NCBI GenBank assembly: GCA_963205235.1
Contig: CAUJIP010000046.1
Location: forward strand, 1 to 64,000
DNA from: Pseudomonadota bacterium
GTDB lineage: Bacteria; Pseudomonadota; Alphaproteobacteria; Rhodobacterales; Rhodobacteraceae
Reading direction: 5' to 3'
DNA: 64,000 nucleotides
Shown: in pieces, positions 1 through 10,395 of the stretch
Position numbering within the stretch: position 1 is the first letter of the stretch
Layout: every line of letters begins with the position of its first letter
Position numbers and translations under genes: made by a program
The notes under the pieces: model-generated
Databases searched by the model: none
The model's input: only the letters and a program-made list of their open reading frames with translations
Told to the model about the DNA's origin: nothing

Positions 1-2
1 GC

Positions 3-89
3 GACGGGTCCTACCAGAGGATCGTGATCGGCATCGCCCTCGTCCTCGCCGTCTGGCTGGACATCGTTTACCGCAAGCGCGTCAAGTAA
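3..89 (+). CDS. C-terminal end of sugar (probably xylose) ABC transporter permease, truncated by window start
   Basis: Open frame from window start ending ...GIALVLAVWLDIVYRKRVK*, typical XylH/RbsC-type C-terminus, 12 nt upstream of the ABC ATPase ATG. Confidence 0.7.
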   Translation, partial: DGSYQRIVIGIALVLAVWLDIVYRKRVK

Positions 90-101
90 GGGGACAGGAC
101 A

Positions 102-866
102 ATGGTAGACAGAACCGGAACCCCGCTGGTCGAACTGCGTGACATCTCGATCGCCTTCGGCGGGATCAAGGCCGTGGATCACGTCACGGTCGATCTTTAC
201 CCCGGCGAAGTCGTGGGCCTTCTGGGCCACAATGGCGCGGGCAAGTCGACGCTGATCAAGTGCCTGTCGGGCGCCTATCAAAAGGACAGCGGCCAGATCC
301 TGATCAACGGGCAAGAGGTCGAGATCAAGGATCCCCGCGATGCCCGCGCCCAGAACATCGAGACGATCTATCAGACGCTGGCCTTGGCCGACAACGTCGA
401 TGCGGCCTCGAACCTGTTCCTTGGGCGGGAAATCGTGAACAAATGGGGCTTTCTGGACGATGCCCAGATGGAGGCGGAAACCAGCAAGATCATGGGTCGC
501 CTCAACCCCAACTTCAAAAAGTTCAACGTGCCCGTGTCGGCCCTGTCCGGCGGTCAGCGCCAGTCGGTCGCCATCGCCCGCGCGGTCTATTTCAACGCCA
601 AGATCCTGATCATGGACGAACCGACCGCAGCACTTGGGCCGCATGAAACCCAGATGGTGGCCGAACTGATCCAAGAGCTTAAGGCGCAGGGTCTTGGCAT
701 CTTCCTGATCGAACATGACATCCACAACGTGATGAAGCTGTGCGACCGTGCCTCGGTCATGAAGAACGGCCAGCTTGTCGGCACGGTGGACGTCAACGAA
801 GTGACCGATGACGACATCCTGGGCATGATCATCCTGGGCAAGAAGCCGGCGCATCTGGCCGCGTGA
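102..866 (+). CDS. Sugar ABC transporter ATP-binding protein (xylose/ribose type)
   Basis: Walker [10 protein letters not shown], signature LSGGQRQ, Walker [12 protein letters not shown]; followed by xylB and xylA. Confidence 0.93.
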   Translation: MVDRTGTPLVELRDISIAFGGIKAVDHVTVDLYPGEVVGLLGHNGAGKSTLIKCLSGAYQKDSGQILINGQEVEIKDPRDARAQNIETIYQTLALADNVDAASNLFLGREIVNKWGFLDDAQMEAETSKIMGRLNPNFKKFNVPVSALSGGQRQSVAIARAVYFNAKILIMDEPTAALGPHETQMVAELIQELKAQGLGIFLIEHDIHNVMKLCDRASVMKNGQLVGTVDVNEVTDDDILGMIILGKKPAHLAA

Positions 867-2305
867 TGTATATCGGGCTTGATCTGGGCACGTCCGGCCT
901 GAAGGGCGTGCTGATCGGCGAGGACCAGAAGGTCCTTGCCGAAGCCACCGCGCCGCTGGCCGTCTCGCGACCCGAAGAAGGGCATAGCGAGCAAGCGCCC
1001 TCCGACTGGATTTCTGCGGCGGAAACGGTGTTTGACCGGCTCTCGGCGCAAAAGGGGCTGGCCAGGGTAAAGGGCATCGGGCTTTCGGGCCACATGCATG
1101 GCGCAACCCTTCTGGACAAACGGGATGAGGTGCTGCGGCCCTGCATCCTTTGGAACGACACCCGGTCCCATCTTGAGGCGTCCGAACTGGACAGCGATCC
1201 GGATTTTCGGCGGCTGACCGGCAATATCGTCTTTCCGGGCTTTACCGCACCCAAGCTCTTGTGGGTCGCACGGCATGAACCGGCAATCCGCGCGCGGGTG
1301 GCCAAGGTGTTGCTGCCAAAGGATTACCTGCGCTTCTGGCTGACGGGCGAACATGTCGGCGAGATGTCGGATGCCGCAGGCACCAGTTGGCTGGATACCG
1401 GACGGCGCGACTGGTCGGATGTGCTTTTGGCAAAGACCGGGCTGGACCGTGGGCACATGCCGCGTCTGGTCGAAGGCTCGGAAGTCTCGGGCGTCCTGCG
1501 CGAGGCTCTGGCTGCCCGCTGGGGCCTGCCGAAGGGCGTGATCGTGGCGGGCGGTGGCGGTGACAATGCGGCTGCGGGCGTCGGCGTGGGCGTGGTGCGC
1601 GCGGGTGAGGCATTTGTTTCGCTTGGCACAAGCGGCGTGCTGTTCGCGGCCAATGACGGCTATCAGCCTGACCCGGCGACGGCGGTGCATACGTTCTGCC
1701 ATGCCTTGCCGAACACCTGGCACCAGATGGGCGTGATCCTTGCCGCCACCGACGCCTTGAACTGGTATGCGCGGCTGGTGGGATGCGACGTCGCCAAGTT
1801 GACGGGCGAGCTTGGGGCGCTGCAAGCCCCCGGCAAGACCCAGTTCCTGCCCTATCTCGGGGGCGAGCGGACGCCGTTGAACTCGGCTTCCGTGCGCGGT
1901 GCCTTTGTCGGCCTTGAACATGCGACCGACCGTCAGGCCGGAACGCGCGCGGTGCTGGAGGGCGTGACCTATGCCATCCGCGACTGCCGTGATGCGCTGG
2001 CTGCGACCGGCACCCGGCTCGATCATCTTCTGGCCGTGGGTGGCGGGTCGAAATCGGACTACTGGCTGAAGCTGATTGCAACCGCCCTGGATTGCCCGGT
2101 CGCCCTGCCCGTCGCTGGCGACTTCGGCGGGGCCTTTGGTGCCGCGCGGTTGGCCATCATGGCCGCGACCGGAGCCGGGGCCGAGATCGCCACGCTGCCC
2201 AAGATCGCGCGGGTGATCGAGCCCGAAGCCGCACTTTCCGACGCCATGGACGCAGGGGCCGCCCGGTTCCGCGCCGCACAATCCGCCATCAAGGACCTGA
2301 CATGA
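863..2305 (+). CDS. xylB: Xylulokinase
   Basis: FGGY kinase: [42 protein letters not shown]; overlaps xylA by ATGA. Confidence 0.95.
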   Translation: MMYIGLDLGTSGLKGVLIGEDQKVLAEATAPLAVSRPEEGHSEQAPSDWISAAETVFDRLSAQKGLARVKGIGLSGHMHGATLLDKRDEVLRPCILWNDTRSHLEASELDSDPDFRRLTGNIVFPGFTAPKLLWVARHEPAIRARVAKVLLPKDYLRFWLTGEHVGEMSDAAGTSWLDTGRRDWSDVLLAKTGLDRGHMPRLVEGSEVSGVLREALAARWGLPKGVIVAGGGGDNAAAGVGVGVVRAGEAFVSLGTSGVLFAANDGYQPDPATAVHTFCHALPNTWHQMGVILAATDALNWYARLVGCDVAKLTGELGALQAPGKTQFLPYLGGERTPLNSASVRGAFVGLEHATDRQAGTRAVLEGVTYAIRDCRDALAATGTRLDHLLAVGGGSKSDYWLKLIATALDCPVALPVAGDFGGAFGAARLAIMAATGAGAEIATLPKIARVIEPEAALSDAMDAGAARFRAAQSAIKDLT

Positions 2306-3603
2306 CCGAGTTTTTCAAAGGCATCCCGCAGATCAAGTATGAGGGGCCGTCCTCGACCAATGAATTCGCCTTCCGGCACTACAACCCGGACGAAGTGGTC
2401 ATGGGCAAGCGGCTGGAGGATCACCTGCGTTTTGCCGTCGCCTACTGGCACAGCTTTGCCTGGCCAGGCGGCGACCCGTTCGGCGGGCAGACCTTTGAAC
2501 GCCCGTGGTTCGGCGACGACATGGCGAAGGCCAAGCTCAAGGCCGACGTTGCTTTCGAGATGTTCGATATCCTGGGCGTGCCCTTCTATTGCTTCCACGA
2601 CGCCGACATGCGGCCCGAAGGGGCGACTTTTGCCGAAAGCCTGAAGAACCTGAACGAAGTCGCGGATTATCTTGAGGGCAAACAGGCCAAGCACAAGGCA
2701 AAGCTTCTGTGGGGCACGGCGAACCTGTTCAGCCACCGCCGCTGGATGTCCGGGGCGGCAACGAACCCCGATCCCGACGTCTACGCCTATGCCGCCGCGA
2801 CGGTGAAGGCGAACATGGATGTGACCCAGCGCCTGGGTGGCCAGAACTATGTGCTGTGGGGCGGGCGCGAGGGCTATGAGACCCTGCTGAACACCGACCT
2901 TTCCGCCGAACGCGCCCATGCCGGTCGGTTCTTGCAGCAAGTGGTCGAATACAAGCACAAGATCGGCTTCAAGGGTGCGATTCTGATCGAACCAAAACCG
3001 CAGGAGCCGTCAAAGCACCAGTATGATTATGACGTGGCCACGGTCTACGGCTTCCTCAAGGACTTCGGGCTGGAGCGTGAGGTTCAGGTGAACATCGAAC
3101 AGGGCCATGCGATCCTTGCAGGGCATTCCTTCGAACATGAAATCGCCCTGGCAGCCAGCCTTGGTATCTTTGGTTCGATCGACATGAACCGGAACGACTA
3201 CCAATCCGGCTGGGACACCGACCAATTCCCGAACAACCATGCGGAAAAGGCCGTGGCCTTCTACGAAATCCTTCGCGCGGGTGGTTTCAAGACCGGCGGC
3301 GTGAACTTTGACGCCAAGATCCGCCGCCAGTCGCTTGACCCCGAGGATCTGATCTTGGCCCACGTCGGCGGCATGGACACGTGCGCCCGTGCGCTGAAAG
3401 CCGCCGCCGCGCTTATGGAAAGCGGCGAGATGGAAGCCGCCCGCAAGGCCCGCTACGCCGGCTGGGACGCACCCGCCGCCAAGGCCATGCTGACCGGAAG
3501 CCTGGATCAGGCCGCCGCGCGCGTCATCGCAGAAAAGATCGAGCCGCAACCGAAATCCGGGCGGCAGGAAAGATTGGAAAACCTGTGGAACCGCTTCATC
3601 TGA
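2302..3603 (+). CDS. xylA: Xylose isomerase
   Basis: [31 protein letters not shown]..., [46 protein letters not shown]. Confidence 0.97.
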   Translation: MTEFFKGIPQIKYEGPSSTNEFAFRHYNPDEVVMGKRLEDHLRFAVAYWHSFAWPGGDPFGGQTFERPWFGDDMAKAKLKADVAFEMFDILGVPFYCFHDADMRPEGATFAESLKNLNEVADYLEGKQAKHKAKLLWGTANLFSHRRWMSGAATNPDPDVYAYAAATVKANMDVTQRLGGQNYVLWGGREGYETLLNTDLSAERAHAGRFLQQVVEYKHKIGFKGAILIEPKPQEPSKHQYDYDVATVYGFLKDFGLEREVQVNIEQGHAILAGHSFEHEIALAASLGIFGSIDMNRNDYQSGWDTDQFPNNHAEKAVAFYEILRAGGFKTGGVNFDAKIRRQSLDPEDLILAHVGGMDTCARALKAAAALMESGEMEAARKARYAGWDAPAAKAMLTGSLDQAAARVIAEKIEPQPKSGRQERLENLWNRFI

Positions 3604-4892
3604 ACCGCCGCAGCCTGCTTCTGGCGAGCGCGGCGCTGCTGCTTCCCCTGCCCGCCCTGGCCGAAGACAGGCCCGCTGCGGAAGAGGTGGTTTTGAAATG
3701 GTATCGGCTGATCCTTGAACTGATCCGCCATACCGCGACCTATTCGCCCCCCGTCGCCAGCCGCGCCTTTGCCTATCTGGGCGTGGCCCTGTGGGAAGGC
3801 GTTGCCCAGTCGCGCGGGCTGACCAGCCTTGCCGGACAGGTGAACAGCCTGACCTCGCCCCCTGCCCCGCCCGGCCCGCTGGACGAGGCCGCTTTGGTCC
3901 ATGCGGTCCTGTCGTCGGCAACGGCGGCGCTGTTCTTCAACACTGGCCCGACCGGCCAGCGCGCCATGGCGGCAATGACCCGCAAGCTGGGCGAGAAGGT
4001 GGCCGCAGGACTTGACCCGACCCTTGTGAAGACCAGCGAGGATCACGGCGCGGCACTGACAGCCCATATCCTCGCTTGGGCCGAAACCGACGGCGGAGCG
4101 CATATCGAGAGCCTCGGTTTCCCGGCGGAATGGAAGCTGACCGACGGGCCCGCGCACTGGGTGCCGACCAACGCGATCCGGCTGCAGCAGACGCCGCTTC
4201 TGCCCAATTGGGGCACGGTGCGGACCTTCGCCGTAACTGGCGATCTGCCTTGCGGGTTGGAACCGCCGCCGGAATATTCGGAAGACCCGGCCAGCGCGTT
4301 CTTTGCTGAAGCAATAGAAGTCTATGACACCGGCGTTTCGCTGACGGATGAGCAGAAGCTCATCGCCCGCTTCTGGTCGGATGACCCGATGCTGTCGCCC
4401 ACGCCGCCGGGGCACTGGGCCTCGATCCTGATCGAAATTGCCACACGCGACGCCTTGCCGGTGGACCGGCTGGCCGATGCCCTGGCGCGTCTTGGCATGG
4501 CGGTGGCAGATGCCTTCATCGTCTGCTGGCGGGTGAAGTTCGAAGTCGATCTGGTCCGCCCCGTCACCTATATCCGCCGTCTGATCGACCCGAAATTCGA
4601 ACCTTTGCTGAATACCCCGCCCTTCCCGGAATATCCTTCGGGCCATTCCAGCCAATCGGGCGCGGCCTATGCCGTGCTTGAGGCGATCTTCGGACAAGAC
4701 TTCGCCTTCGACGATGCCACCCACGAAGCAGACGGTCTTCCCGTCCGCACCTTCCCCTCGTTCAAGGCTGCGGCGGAAGAGGCGGCAATCTCGCGGCTAT
4801 ATGGTGGTATCCATTTCCGCGCGGCAATCGAGAATGGCCTTACCCAGGGCGAATGCGTTGCAGAGTTTGCGAACAGGCTGAAAACGCTATGA
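3585..4892 (+). CDS. Vanadium-dependent haloperoxidase / PAP2-superfamily exported protein
   Basis: Signal-like N-terminus [21 protein letters not shown]; active-site pattern K-x6-RP (KFEVDLVRP), PSGHS and SRLYGGIHF; start (GTG 3585) overlaps the end of xylA. Confidence 0.8.
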   Translation: MEPLHLNRRSLLLASAALLLPLPALAEDRPAAEEVVLKWYRLILELIRHTATYSPPVASRAFAYLGVALWEGVAQSRGLTSLAGQVNSLTSPPAPPGPLDEAALVHAVLSSATAALFFNTGPTGQRAMAAMTRKLGEKVAAGLDPTLVKTSEDHGAALTAHILAWAETDGGAHIESLGFPAEWKLTDGPAHWVPTNAIRLQQTPLLPNWGTVRTFAVTGDLPCGLEPPPEYSEDPASAFFAEAIEVYDTGVSLTDEQKLIARFWSDDPMLSPTPPGHWASILIEIATRDALPVDRLADALARLGMAVADAFIVCWRVKFEVDLVRPVTYIRRLIDPKFEPLLNTPPFPEYPSGHSSQSGAAYAVLEAIFGQDFAFDDATHEADGLPVRTFPSFKAAAEEAAISRLYGGIHFRAAIENGLTQGECVAEFANRLKTL

Positions 4893-6436
4893 AAAAGTTC
4901 GTCCTTCTTGCTTTGGCTTCCACGGCGCTTTCCCTTCCGGCATTCGCCGATGGCCCGGTCGTCCCGCAATTCGTCGAAGAAACCGCAAGTGCGGGGTTCG
5001 ACCACACGTTCGCCGGCGAATGGGAATTCGTCGTCGGTGGCGGGACGGCGATCTTTGACTGTTCGGGCGATGGTCTACCTGAGATCTTTGTTGCGGGTGG
5101 TACTAACGCTTCTGCCCTATTCCTGAACGAAAGTTCGGAAACGCTGGCTTTGCGCAAGGCCGATGCCTCGGGGCTTGAGATCGACATGGTCTCAGGCGCC
5201 TATCCGCTGGATATCGACGCCGACGGAATCACCGATCTGGCTGTCTTGCGGGTGGGCCAATCGCGGTTGATGAAGGGGCAAGGGGACTGCAAATTCACCG
5301 ATGCCAGCGCGGACTGGGGATTTCAGGCACATGACCTGTGGAACACGGCCTTTGCCGCAACCTGGGAACATGGTGCGGATTGGCCGACGCTGGCTTTCGG
5401 CAGCTATATCGACCGCACACAGGAAGATTTCCCTTGGGGCAACTGCACGGAAAACCTGCTTTATCGTGGCACAGGCGGCAAGTTCGCAGCCCCAGCAGAG
5501 CTGAAACCTTCATTCTGCACCCTGTCGATGCTGTTTACCGACTGGAACCGCTCTGGCACGCCTGCGCTGCGGGTGTCGAACGACCGCGAGTATTACAAGG
5601 GCGGGCAAGAACAGCTTTGGCATGTCGAGCCGGGGGCCGAGCCGGTGCTTTACACCGAGGCGGAAGGCTGGAAAAAGCTGAAGATCTGGGGGATGGGCAT
5701 CGCCAGCCGCGATGTGGATGGGGACAGCTATCCCGAATATTTCCTGACCTCGATGGCTGACAACAAGCTGCAATTTCTGGCCACACCGGGGCCCGATGCA
5801 AAACCGCAATACTCCGATCAGGCCTTCAAGCGTGGCGTGACAGCGCATCAGCCCTACACCGGCGACGACAAGCGCCCCTCGACCGCTTGGCACGCGCAGT
5901 TTGGCGATGTGAACAACGACGGCTGGGCCGATCTGTTCGTGGTGAAGGGCAATGTCTGGGAAATGCCTGACTTTGCGCAGGAAGACCCGAACAACCTGCT
6001 TTTGGGACAGGAAGACGGCACCTTCGTCGAATCCGGTGACAAGGCCGGGGTTGCCTCGATGCTGGAAGGGCGCGGCGGGGCTTTGGTCGACCTGAACGGC
6101 GATGGCCTGCAGGACATGGTGGTAGTGAACCGCAACGGTCCGTCGCAGCTTTGGCGGAATGCAGGGGTTGCGGGCAACTGGGTCGCGATCAAACCGCAGA
6201 TGCAGGGTGCGAACCGCGACGCGGTGAACGCTTGGGTCGAGGTGCGGACGGGTGACCGGGTGCAACGTCAGGAAGTGCTGATCGGCGGCGGGCAGGCAGG
6301 AGGGATCCTGGTGCCCCTGCACTTCGGCCTTGGCGATGCGACGACGGCGGAAGCGCGGGTCATCTGGCCGGATGGGACCGAAGGCGACTGGGTGCCAGTC
6401 ACTCTGGGGCAGGTCAACCTGGTTGAAGCCCCTTAA
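4889..6436 (+). CDS. CRTAC1-family exported protein (VCBS/FG-GAP repeats + ASPIC/UnbV C-terminus)
   Basis: Signal peptide [20 protein letters not shown]; repeated DxDxDGxxDL motifs (DIDADGITDLAV, DVNNDGWADLFV, DLNGDGLQDMVV); ATGA overlap with preceding gene. Confidence 0.85.
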   Translation: MKKFVLLALASTALSLPAFADGPVVPQFVEETASAGFDHTFAGEWEFVVGGGTAIFDCSGDGLPEIFVAGGTNASALFLNESSETLALRKADASGLEIDMVSGAYPLDIDADGITDLAVLRVGQSRLMKGQGDCKFTDASADWGFQAHDLWNTAFAATWEHGADWPTLAFGSYIDRTQEDFPWGNCTENLLYRGTGGKFAAPAELKPSFCTLSMLFTDWNRSGTPALRVSNDREYYKGGQEQLWHVEPGAEPVLYTEAEGWKKLKIWGMGIASRDVDGDSYPEYFLTSMADNKLQFLATPGPDAKPQYSDQAFKRGVTAHQPYTGDDKRPSTAWHAQFGDVNNDGWADLFVVKGNVWEMPDFAQEDPNNLLLGQEDGTFVESGDKAGVASMLEGRGGALVDLNGDGLQDMVVVNRNGPSQLWRNAGVAGNWVAIKPQMQGANRDAVNAWVEVRTGDRVQRQEVLIGGGQAGGILVPLHFGLGDATTAEARVIWPDGTEGDWVPVTLGQVNLVEAP

Positions 6437-6481
6437 CGAAACCTAAACGTCCACAACCAACTTCTTGATTTCATTGAACCG

Positions 6482-6516
6482 AAACCGGCTGCCCAGCGTG
6501 GGCAGCCGGTTTCTTC
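6482..6516 (+). terminator. Intrinsic terminator
   Basis: Perfect 13-bp stem AAACCGGCTGCCC-AGCGT-GGGCAGCCGGTTT followed by cttctt, after the CRTAC1-like gene. Confidence 0.85.
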
Positions 6517-6524
6517 TTACGGGG

Positions 6525-7526
6525 TCAGAGGACTTCCGAGACCATGACCACCCGCTTTTCGGCGACCGATTTCACCGCCGCGTCGGCCAGCGCCAGCGCG
6601 ATCAGCCCATCCTCACCCGACGGCTCAGCCTTGCCCTTGCCGGACAGGGCCGCGATGAAAGTGGCGATTTCGGCGGCATAGGCCTCGGTATAGCGGGTCA
6701 TGAAGAAATCATGCAGCGGCGGGCGGGTATAGCCCAAGCTGGACGCGATCTCGATCGACACCGGCCGCTGGTTCTCCGCCGCGACCATCCCGTTCGAGCC
6801 ATGCACCTCGATCCGCTGATCATACCCATAGGTCGCGCGCCGCGAGTTCGAAATCATCGCCTGCTTGCCGGTCGCTGTTTTCAGCATCACCTGAACGCTG
6901 TCGAAATCCCCGGCCTTGCCGATTTCCGGATCGACCAGCACGGCGGCGGTGGCGACGACTTCGGTGACTTCCTCGCCCAGAAGGAAGCGGGCCATGTCGA
7001 AGTCATGGATCGTCATGTCGCGGAAGATCCCGCCCGACCGTTTGATATAGTCGACCGGCGGCGCACCCGGATCGCGCGAGGTGATGGTGACCATCTCGAC
7101 CTTGCCGATGGCACCCTTGTCGATCTCGGCCCGGACGGCCTTGAAATGCGGGTCGAAGCGGCGGTTGAAGCCGACCATCAGGGTGCCCTTGTGGGCGCGG
7201 ACAACCTCAAGGCACTGCTTCACGCGGGCAAGCGACAGGTCGATGGGTTTCTCACAGAACACCGCTTTCCCGGCCTTGACGAAACGCTCGATCAGGTCGG
7301 CGTGGGTGTCGGTCGGGGTGCAGATCACCACGGCGTCGATATCCTTGGCGGCAAGGATCGCGTCGATGGTGCGGACATCGCAGCCATACTGATCAGCAAT
7401 CGCCTGCGCTGCCGCAGGCATCGCGTCGGCCACGGCCACCAACTTGGCCGATGCATCCCCCGTCACCGCCTTGGCATGGACCTTGCCAATGCGACCTGCC
7501 CCCAGAAGTCCGAACCGAACTGCCAT
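6525..7526 (-). CDS. iolG: Inositol 2-dehydrogenase (Gfo/Idh/MocA family)
   Basis: MAVRFGLLGAGRIGKVHAKAV, CEKPIDLS, SGGIFRDMTIHDFDMARFL; divergent from the rpiR/iol genes. Confidence 0.9.
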   Translation of the reverse strand: MAVRFGLLGAGRIGKVHAKAVTGDASAKLVAVADAMPAAAQAIADQYGCDVRTIDAILAAKDIDAVVICTPTDTHADLIERFVKAGKAVFCEKPIDLSLARVKQCLEVVRAHKGTLMVGFNRRFDPHFKAVRAEIDKGAIGKVEMVTITSRDPGAPPVDYIKRSGGIFRDMTIHDFDMARFLLGEEVTEVVATAAVLVDPEIGKAGDFDSVQVMLKTATGKQAMISNSRRATYGYDQRIEVHGSNGMVAAENQRPVSIEIASSLGYTRPPLHDFFMTRYTEAYAAEIATFIAALSGKGKAEPSGEDGLIALALADAAVKSVAEKRVVMVSEVL

Positions 7527-7555
7527 TTTCGCCCCCTGCGGCATCGGCCGCTTTA

Positions 7556-7578
7556 CATGATGGAATATTTGTTCCATC
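7556..7578. promoter_or_regulatory. Putative RpiR-type iol operator (site 1) in iolG/rpiR intergenic region
   Basis: CATGATGGAATATTTGTTCCATC; contains GGAA-N6-TTCC; shares the extended core with the site at 8451-8473. Confidence 0.7.
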
Positions 7579-7616
7579 GCTAACGCATCCGCTTCGAAGG
7601 CTCAAGGGACAATTGC

Positions 7617-8429
7617 ATGACCAATCCCGCCGCACCCGACACCGTGGACGAATTCCGCCAGCGGCTGGCCGCACTTGGCCCTTTGCCCAAGCGGCTGCAG
7701 CAATGCGCCGATCATCTGGCTGGCAATCTGGACCGGATCGCGGTTTCGACGGTGGCCGAGCTTGCGGCCGGCGCGCAGGTGCCGCCTTCGGCGTTGATGC
7801 GGTTTTGTCAGATCATGGGGTTCCACGGGTTTTCCGACCTGCAGCGCCTGTTCCGCGATGCTATTGGCGGGGGCTTGCCCGACTATGCCACCCGATTGCG
7901 GAACCTGAAGACGGAAGGAGCGGATCAGCCGGGGGCTTTGGTCGCGGAGTTCATTGAATCGGGGCGGCAGTCGCTGGAAAATCTGGCCAGAACGCTGGAC
8001 GAAGCAGCGCTTTCCCGCGCGGTGGAGCTGTGCCGGGCAGCGGGAACCCTGCATCTGATCGGCTTGCGCCGGGCGTTTCCGGTTGCTTCTTACCTGGCCT
8101 ATGTCTGCGAAAAGCTGTCGATTCCGGCGATGCTGCATGAAGGCGTGGGCGGGTTGTCCCTGTCACAGGCGCTGCGTCCCGATGATGCGCTGTTGGCCAT
8201 TTCCTTTGCCCCCTATTCCTCCGAAACCCTTGGTCTGGTGGAAAAGGCCAGCGCTTTGGGGCTTCCGGTCGTTGCGCTGACCGACAGCCTGACCGGCCCG
8301 CTGGCCAAGGGGGCGCAGGTCGTTCTGACGGTCGAGGAGGTGGATTTTGGGGCCTTCCGGGCGCTTTCGGCGACACTGGCGCTGGCGCTTGGCTTTGCAG
8401 TAGCGCTTGCTGCAGCGCGGGCGACATAG
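7617..8429 (+). CDS. MurR/RpiR family transcriptional regulator, probable inositol-catabolism repressor
   Basis: N-terminal HTH_6 (STVAELAAGAQVPPSALMRFCQIMGFHGFSDLQRLFRD) plus SIS domain; adjacent to iol genes. Confidence 0.88.
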   Translation: MTNPAAPDTVDEFRQRLAALGPLPKRLQQCADHLAGNLDRIAVSTVAELAAGAQVPPSALMRFCQIMGFHGFSDLQRLFRDAIGGGLPDYATRLRNLKTEGADQPGALVAEFIESGRQSLENLARTLDEAALSRAVELCRAAGTLHLIGLRRAFPVASYLAYVCEKLSIPAMLHEGVGGLSLSQALRPDDALLAISFAPYSSETLGLVEKASALGLPVVALTDSLTGPLAKGAQVVLTVEEVDFGAFRALSATLALALGFAVALAAARAT

Positions 8430-8450
8430 GGGCTTCCCTTCGAGGCAGAA

Positions 8451-8473
8451 ATAGAATAAATATTCCATCATGG
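8451..8473. promoter_or_regulatory. Putative RpiR-type iol operator (site 2) upstream of iolC
   Basis: Reverse complement CCATGATGGAATATTTATTCTAT matches CATGATGGAATATTTrTTC of site 1. Confidence 0.65.
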
Positions 8474-8493
8474 ACTCGGGATGGACAAAGCGC

Positions 8494-10395
8494 ATGAAAG
8501 ACCTTGACGTCATCACCATCGGCCGCGCGTCGGTTGACCTATACGGCGGCCAGGTTGGCGGGCGGCTTGAGGATATGGCCAGCTTCCAGAAATACATCGG
8601 TGGTTCGCCCACCAACATCGCCGCAGGCACCGCGCGGCTGGGCATGCGCTCGGCCCTGATCACCCGGGTCGGCAACGAACACATGGGCCGCTTCATCCGC
8701 GAGGAACTGGCGCGCGAAGGCGTCGATGTTTCGGGCGTGGTGACCGACCCCGAGCGGCTGACGGCGCTGGTGCTGTTGGGCATTCGCGACGACAAGCAGT
8801 TCCCGCTGATCTTCTACCGGGAAAACTGCGCCGACATGGCCTTGTGCGAGGATGACATCGACGAAGGCCAGATCGCGCGGACGCGGTCGGTCGTGGCGAC
8901 GGGCACCCACCTGTCGCATCCCCGGACTGAGGCGGCGGTGCTGAAGGCGCTGCGTCTGGCTCGTCAACACGGCGCGCGGACGGCGCTGGATATCGACTAT
9001 CGCCCGAACCTTTGGGGTCTTGCGGGCCATGGAGATGGCGAAAGCCGGTTCATCGAAAGCGCCAAGGTGACCGCCAAGCTGCAGGCAACGCTGCATCTGT
9101 TCGACCTGATCGTCGGCACAGAAGAGGAATTTCACATCGCAGGCGGCACCACGGACACCATCGCTGCGTTGCGCGCCGTGCGCGCCGTGTCCAAGGCGGC
9201 GCTCGTTTGCAAACGCGGGCCGATGGGGGCCGTGGCCTTCACCGGCGCGGTCCCGGACAGCCTGGATGAGGGCGAGGCCGGCCCCGGCTTTCCGATCGAA
9301 GTCTTCAATGTGCTGGGTGCAGGCGACGGGTTCATGTCGGGCCTGATGCGGGGTTGGATGGACGATGAGGCCTGGCCCAGGACGCTGGCCTATGCCAATG
9401 CCTGCGGGGCCTTTGCGGTTTCCCGCCACGGCTGCACCCCGGCCTATCCGTCGTGGGAGGAATTGCAGTTCTTCCTGAAGCGCGGCGTCGTGACCCCTGC
9501 CCTTCGCCACGACCCCGCGCTGGAGCAGATCCACTGGTCGACCAACCGTCGCAAGGATTGGGCCGAGGTGCGCGCCTTTGCCTTTGACCACCGCCTTCAG
9601 CTTGAGGAAGTGCCGGGGGCGACGGTCGAAAAGATCGGTGCGTTCAAGGAGTTGTGCCTTGCCGCGATGGAACGGGTTGCCGGGGGCCGTGCGGGCTTTG
9701 GCATCCTGTGCGACAACCGTCTGGGCAAGTCGGCGCTGCACAAGGCGGCGGGCAAGGGCATCTGGATCGGGCGTCCCGTCGAGTGGCCGGGTTCGCGCCC
9801 GCTGCGGCTGGAACCCGAACTTGGGCCGGATTTCGGGGGCCTGTCGGAATGGCCGTTGGAGCATGTCGTCAAGGTCTTGTGCTTTTGCCACCCCGATGAC
9901 CCGGCCTCGATGAGCGCGGATCAGGAAGACACGCTGATCCGTCTGTTCAACGCCTGCCGCCGCAACCGGCTGGAAATGCTGCTGGAAATCATCCCGTCCA
10001 AGGTCGGGCCTATCGCCGAAGACACCAACGCCAAGCTGATCCAGCGCATCTATGATCTGGGGATCTATCCCGACTGGTGGAAGCTGGAGCCGCTGCAAAC
10101 CGCCGAAGCCTGGCGCGCGACCTGTGCAGCCATTTCGGCGCGCGATCCCCATGTGCAGGGCATCGTCGTGCTGGGGCTGGGTCAGGGTGAAGATGAGCTT
10201 GCCAGCGCCTTCCGCCTTGCCGCCACCGAGCCTTTGGTCAAAGGCTTTGCCGTGGGTCGCACGATCTTTGCCAAGGCCGCCGCCGACTGGATGGCGGGCA
10301 AGCTGGACGACCAGTCTGCAATCGCCATGATGGCGGACAACTTCGCGCGGCTTTGCGCGGTCTGGGATGCGGCACGCGCCGCCAAGGGGGAATGA
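8494..10395 (+). CDS. iolC: 5-dehydro-2-deoxygluconokinase fused to DUF2090 aldolase-like domain
   Basis: PfkB kinase half (GRASVDLYGGQVGGRLEDM..., NVLGAGDGFMSGLMRGW) plus C-terminal DUF2090-type half; upstream in-frame ATG at 8470 overlaps the predicted operator. Confidence 0.9.
   Translation: MKDLDVITIGRASVDLYGGQVGGRLEDMASFQKYIGGSPTNIAAGTARLGMRSALITRVGNEHMGRFIREELAREGVDVSGVVTDPERLTALVLLGIRDDKQFPLIFYRENCADMALCEDDIDEGQIARTRSVVATGTHLSHPRTEAAVLKALRLARQHGARTALDIDYRPNLWGLAGHGDGESRFIESAKVTAKLQATLHLFDLIVGTEEEFHIAGGTTDTIAALRAVRAVSKAALVCKRGPMGAVAFTGAVPDSLDEGEAGPGFPIEVFNVLGAGDGFMSGLMRGWMDDEAWPRTLAYANACGAFAVSRHGCTPAYPSWEELQFFLKRGVVTPALRHDPALEQIHWSTNRRKDWAEVRAFAFDHRLQLEEVPGATVEKIGAFKELCLAAMERVAGGRAGFGILCDNRLGKSALHKAAGKGIWIGRPVEWPGSRPLRLEPELGPDFGGLSEWPLEHVVKVLCFCHPDDPASMSADQEDTLIRLFNACRRNRLEMLLEIIPSKVGPIAEDTNAKLIQRIYDLGIYPDWWKLEPLQTAEAWRATCAAISARDPHVQGIVVLGLGQGEDELASAFRLAATEPLVKGFAVGRTIFAKAAADWMAGKLDDQSAIAMMADNFARLCAVWDAARAAKGE

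Noticed and set aside
587-2281. 564-aa minus-strand ORF antisense to xylB
   Set aside because: Shadow ORF; xylB is unambiguous on the plus strand.
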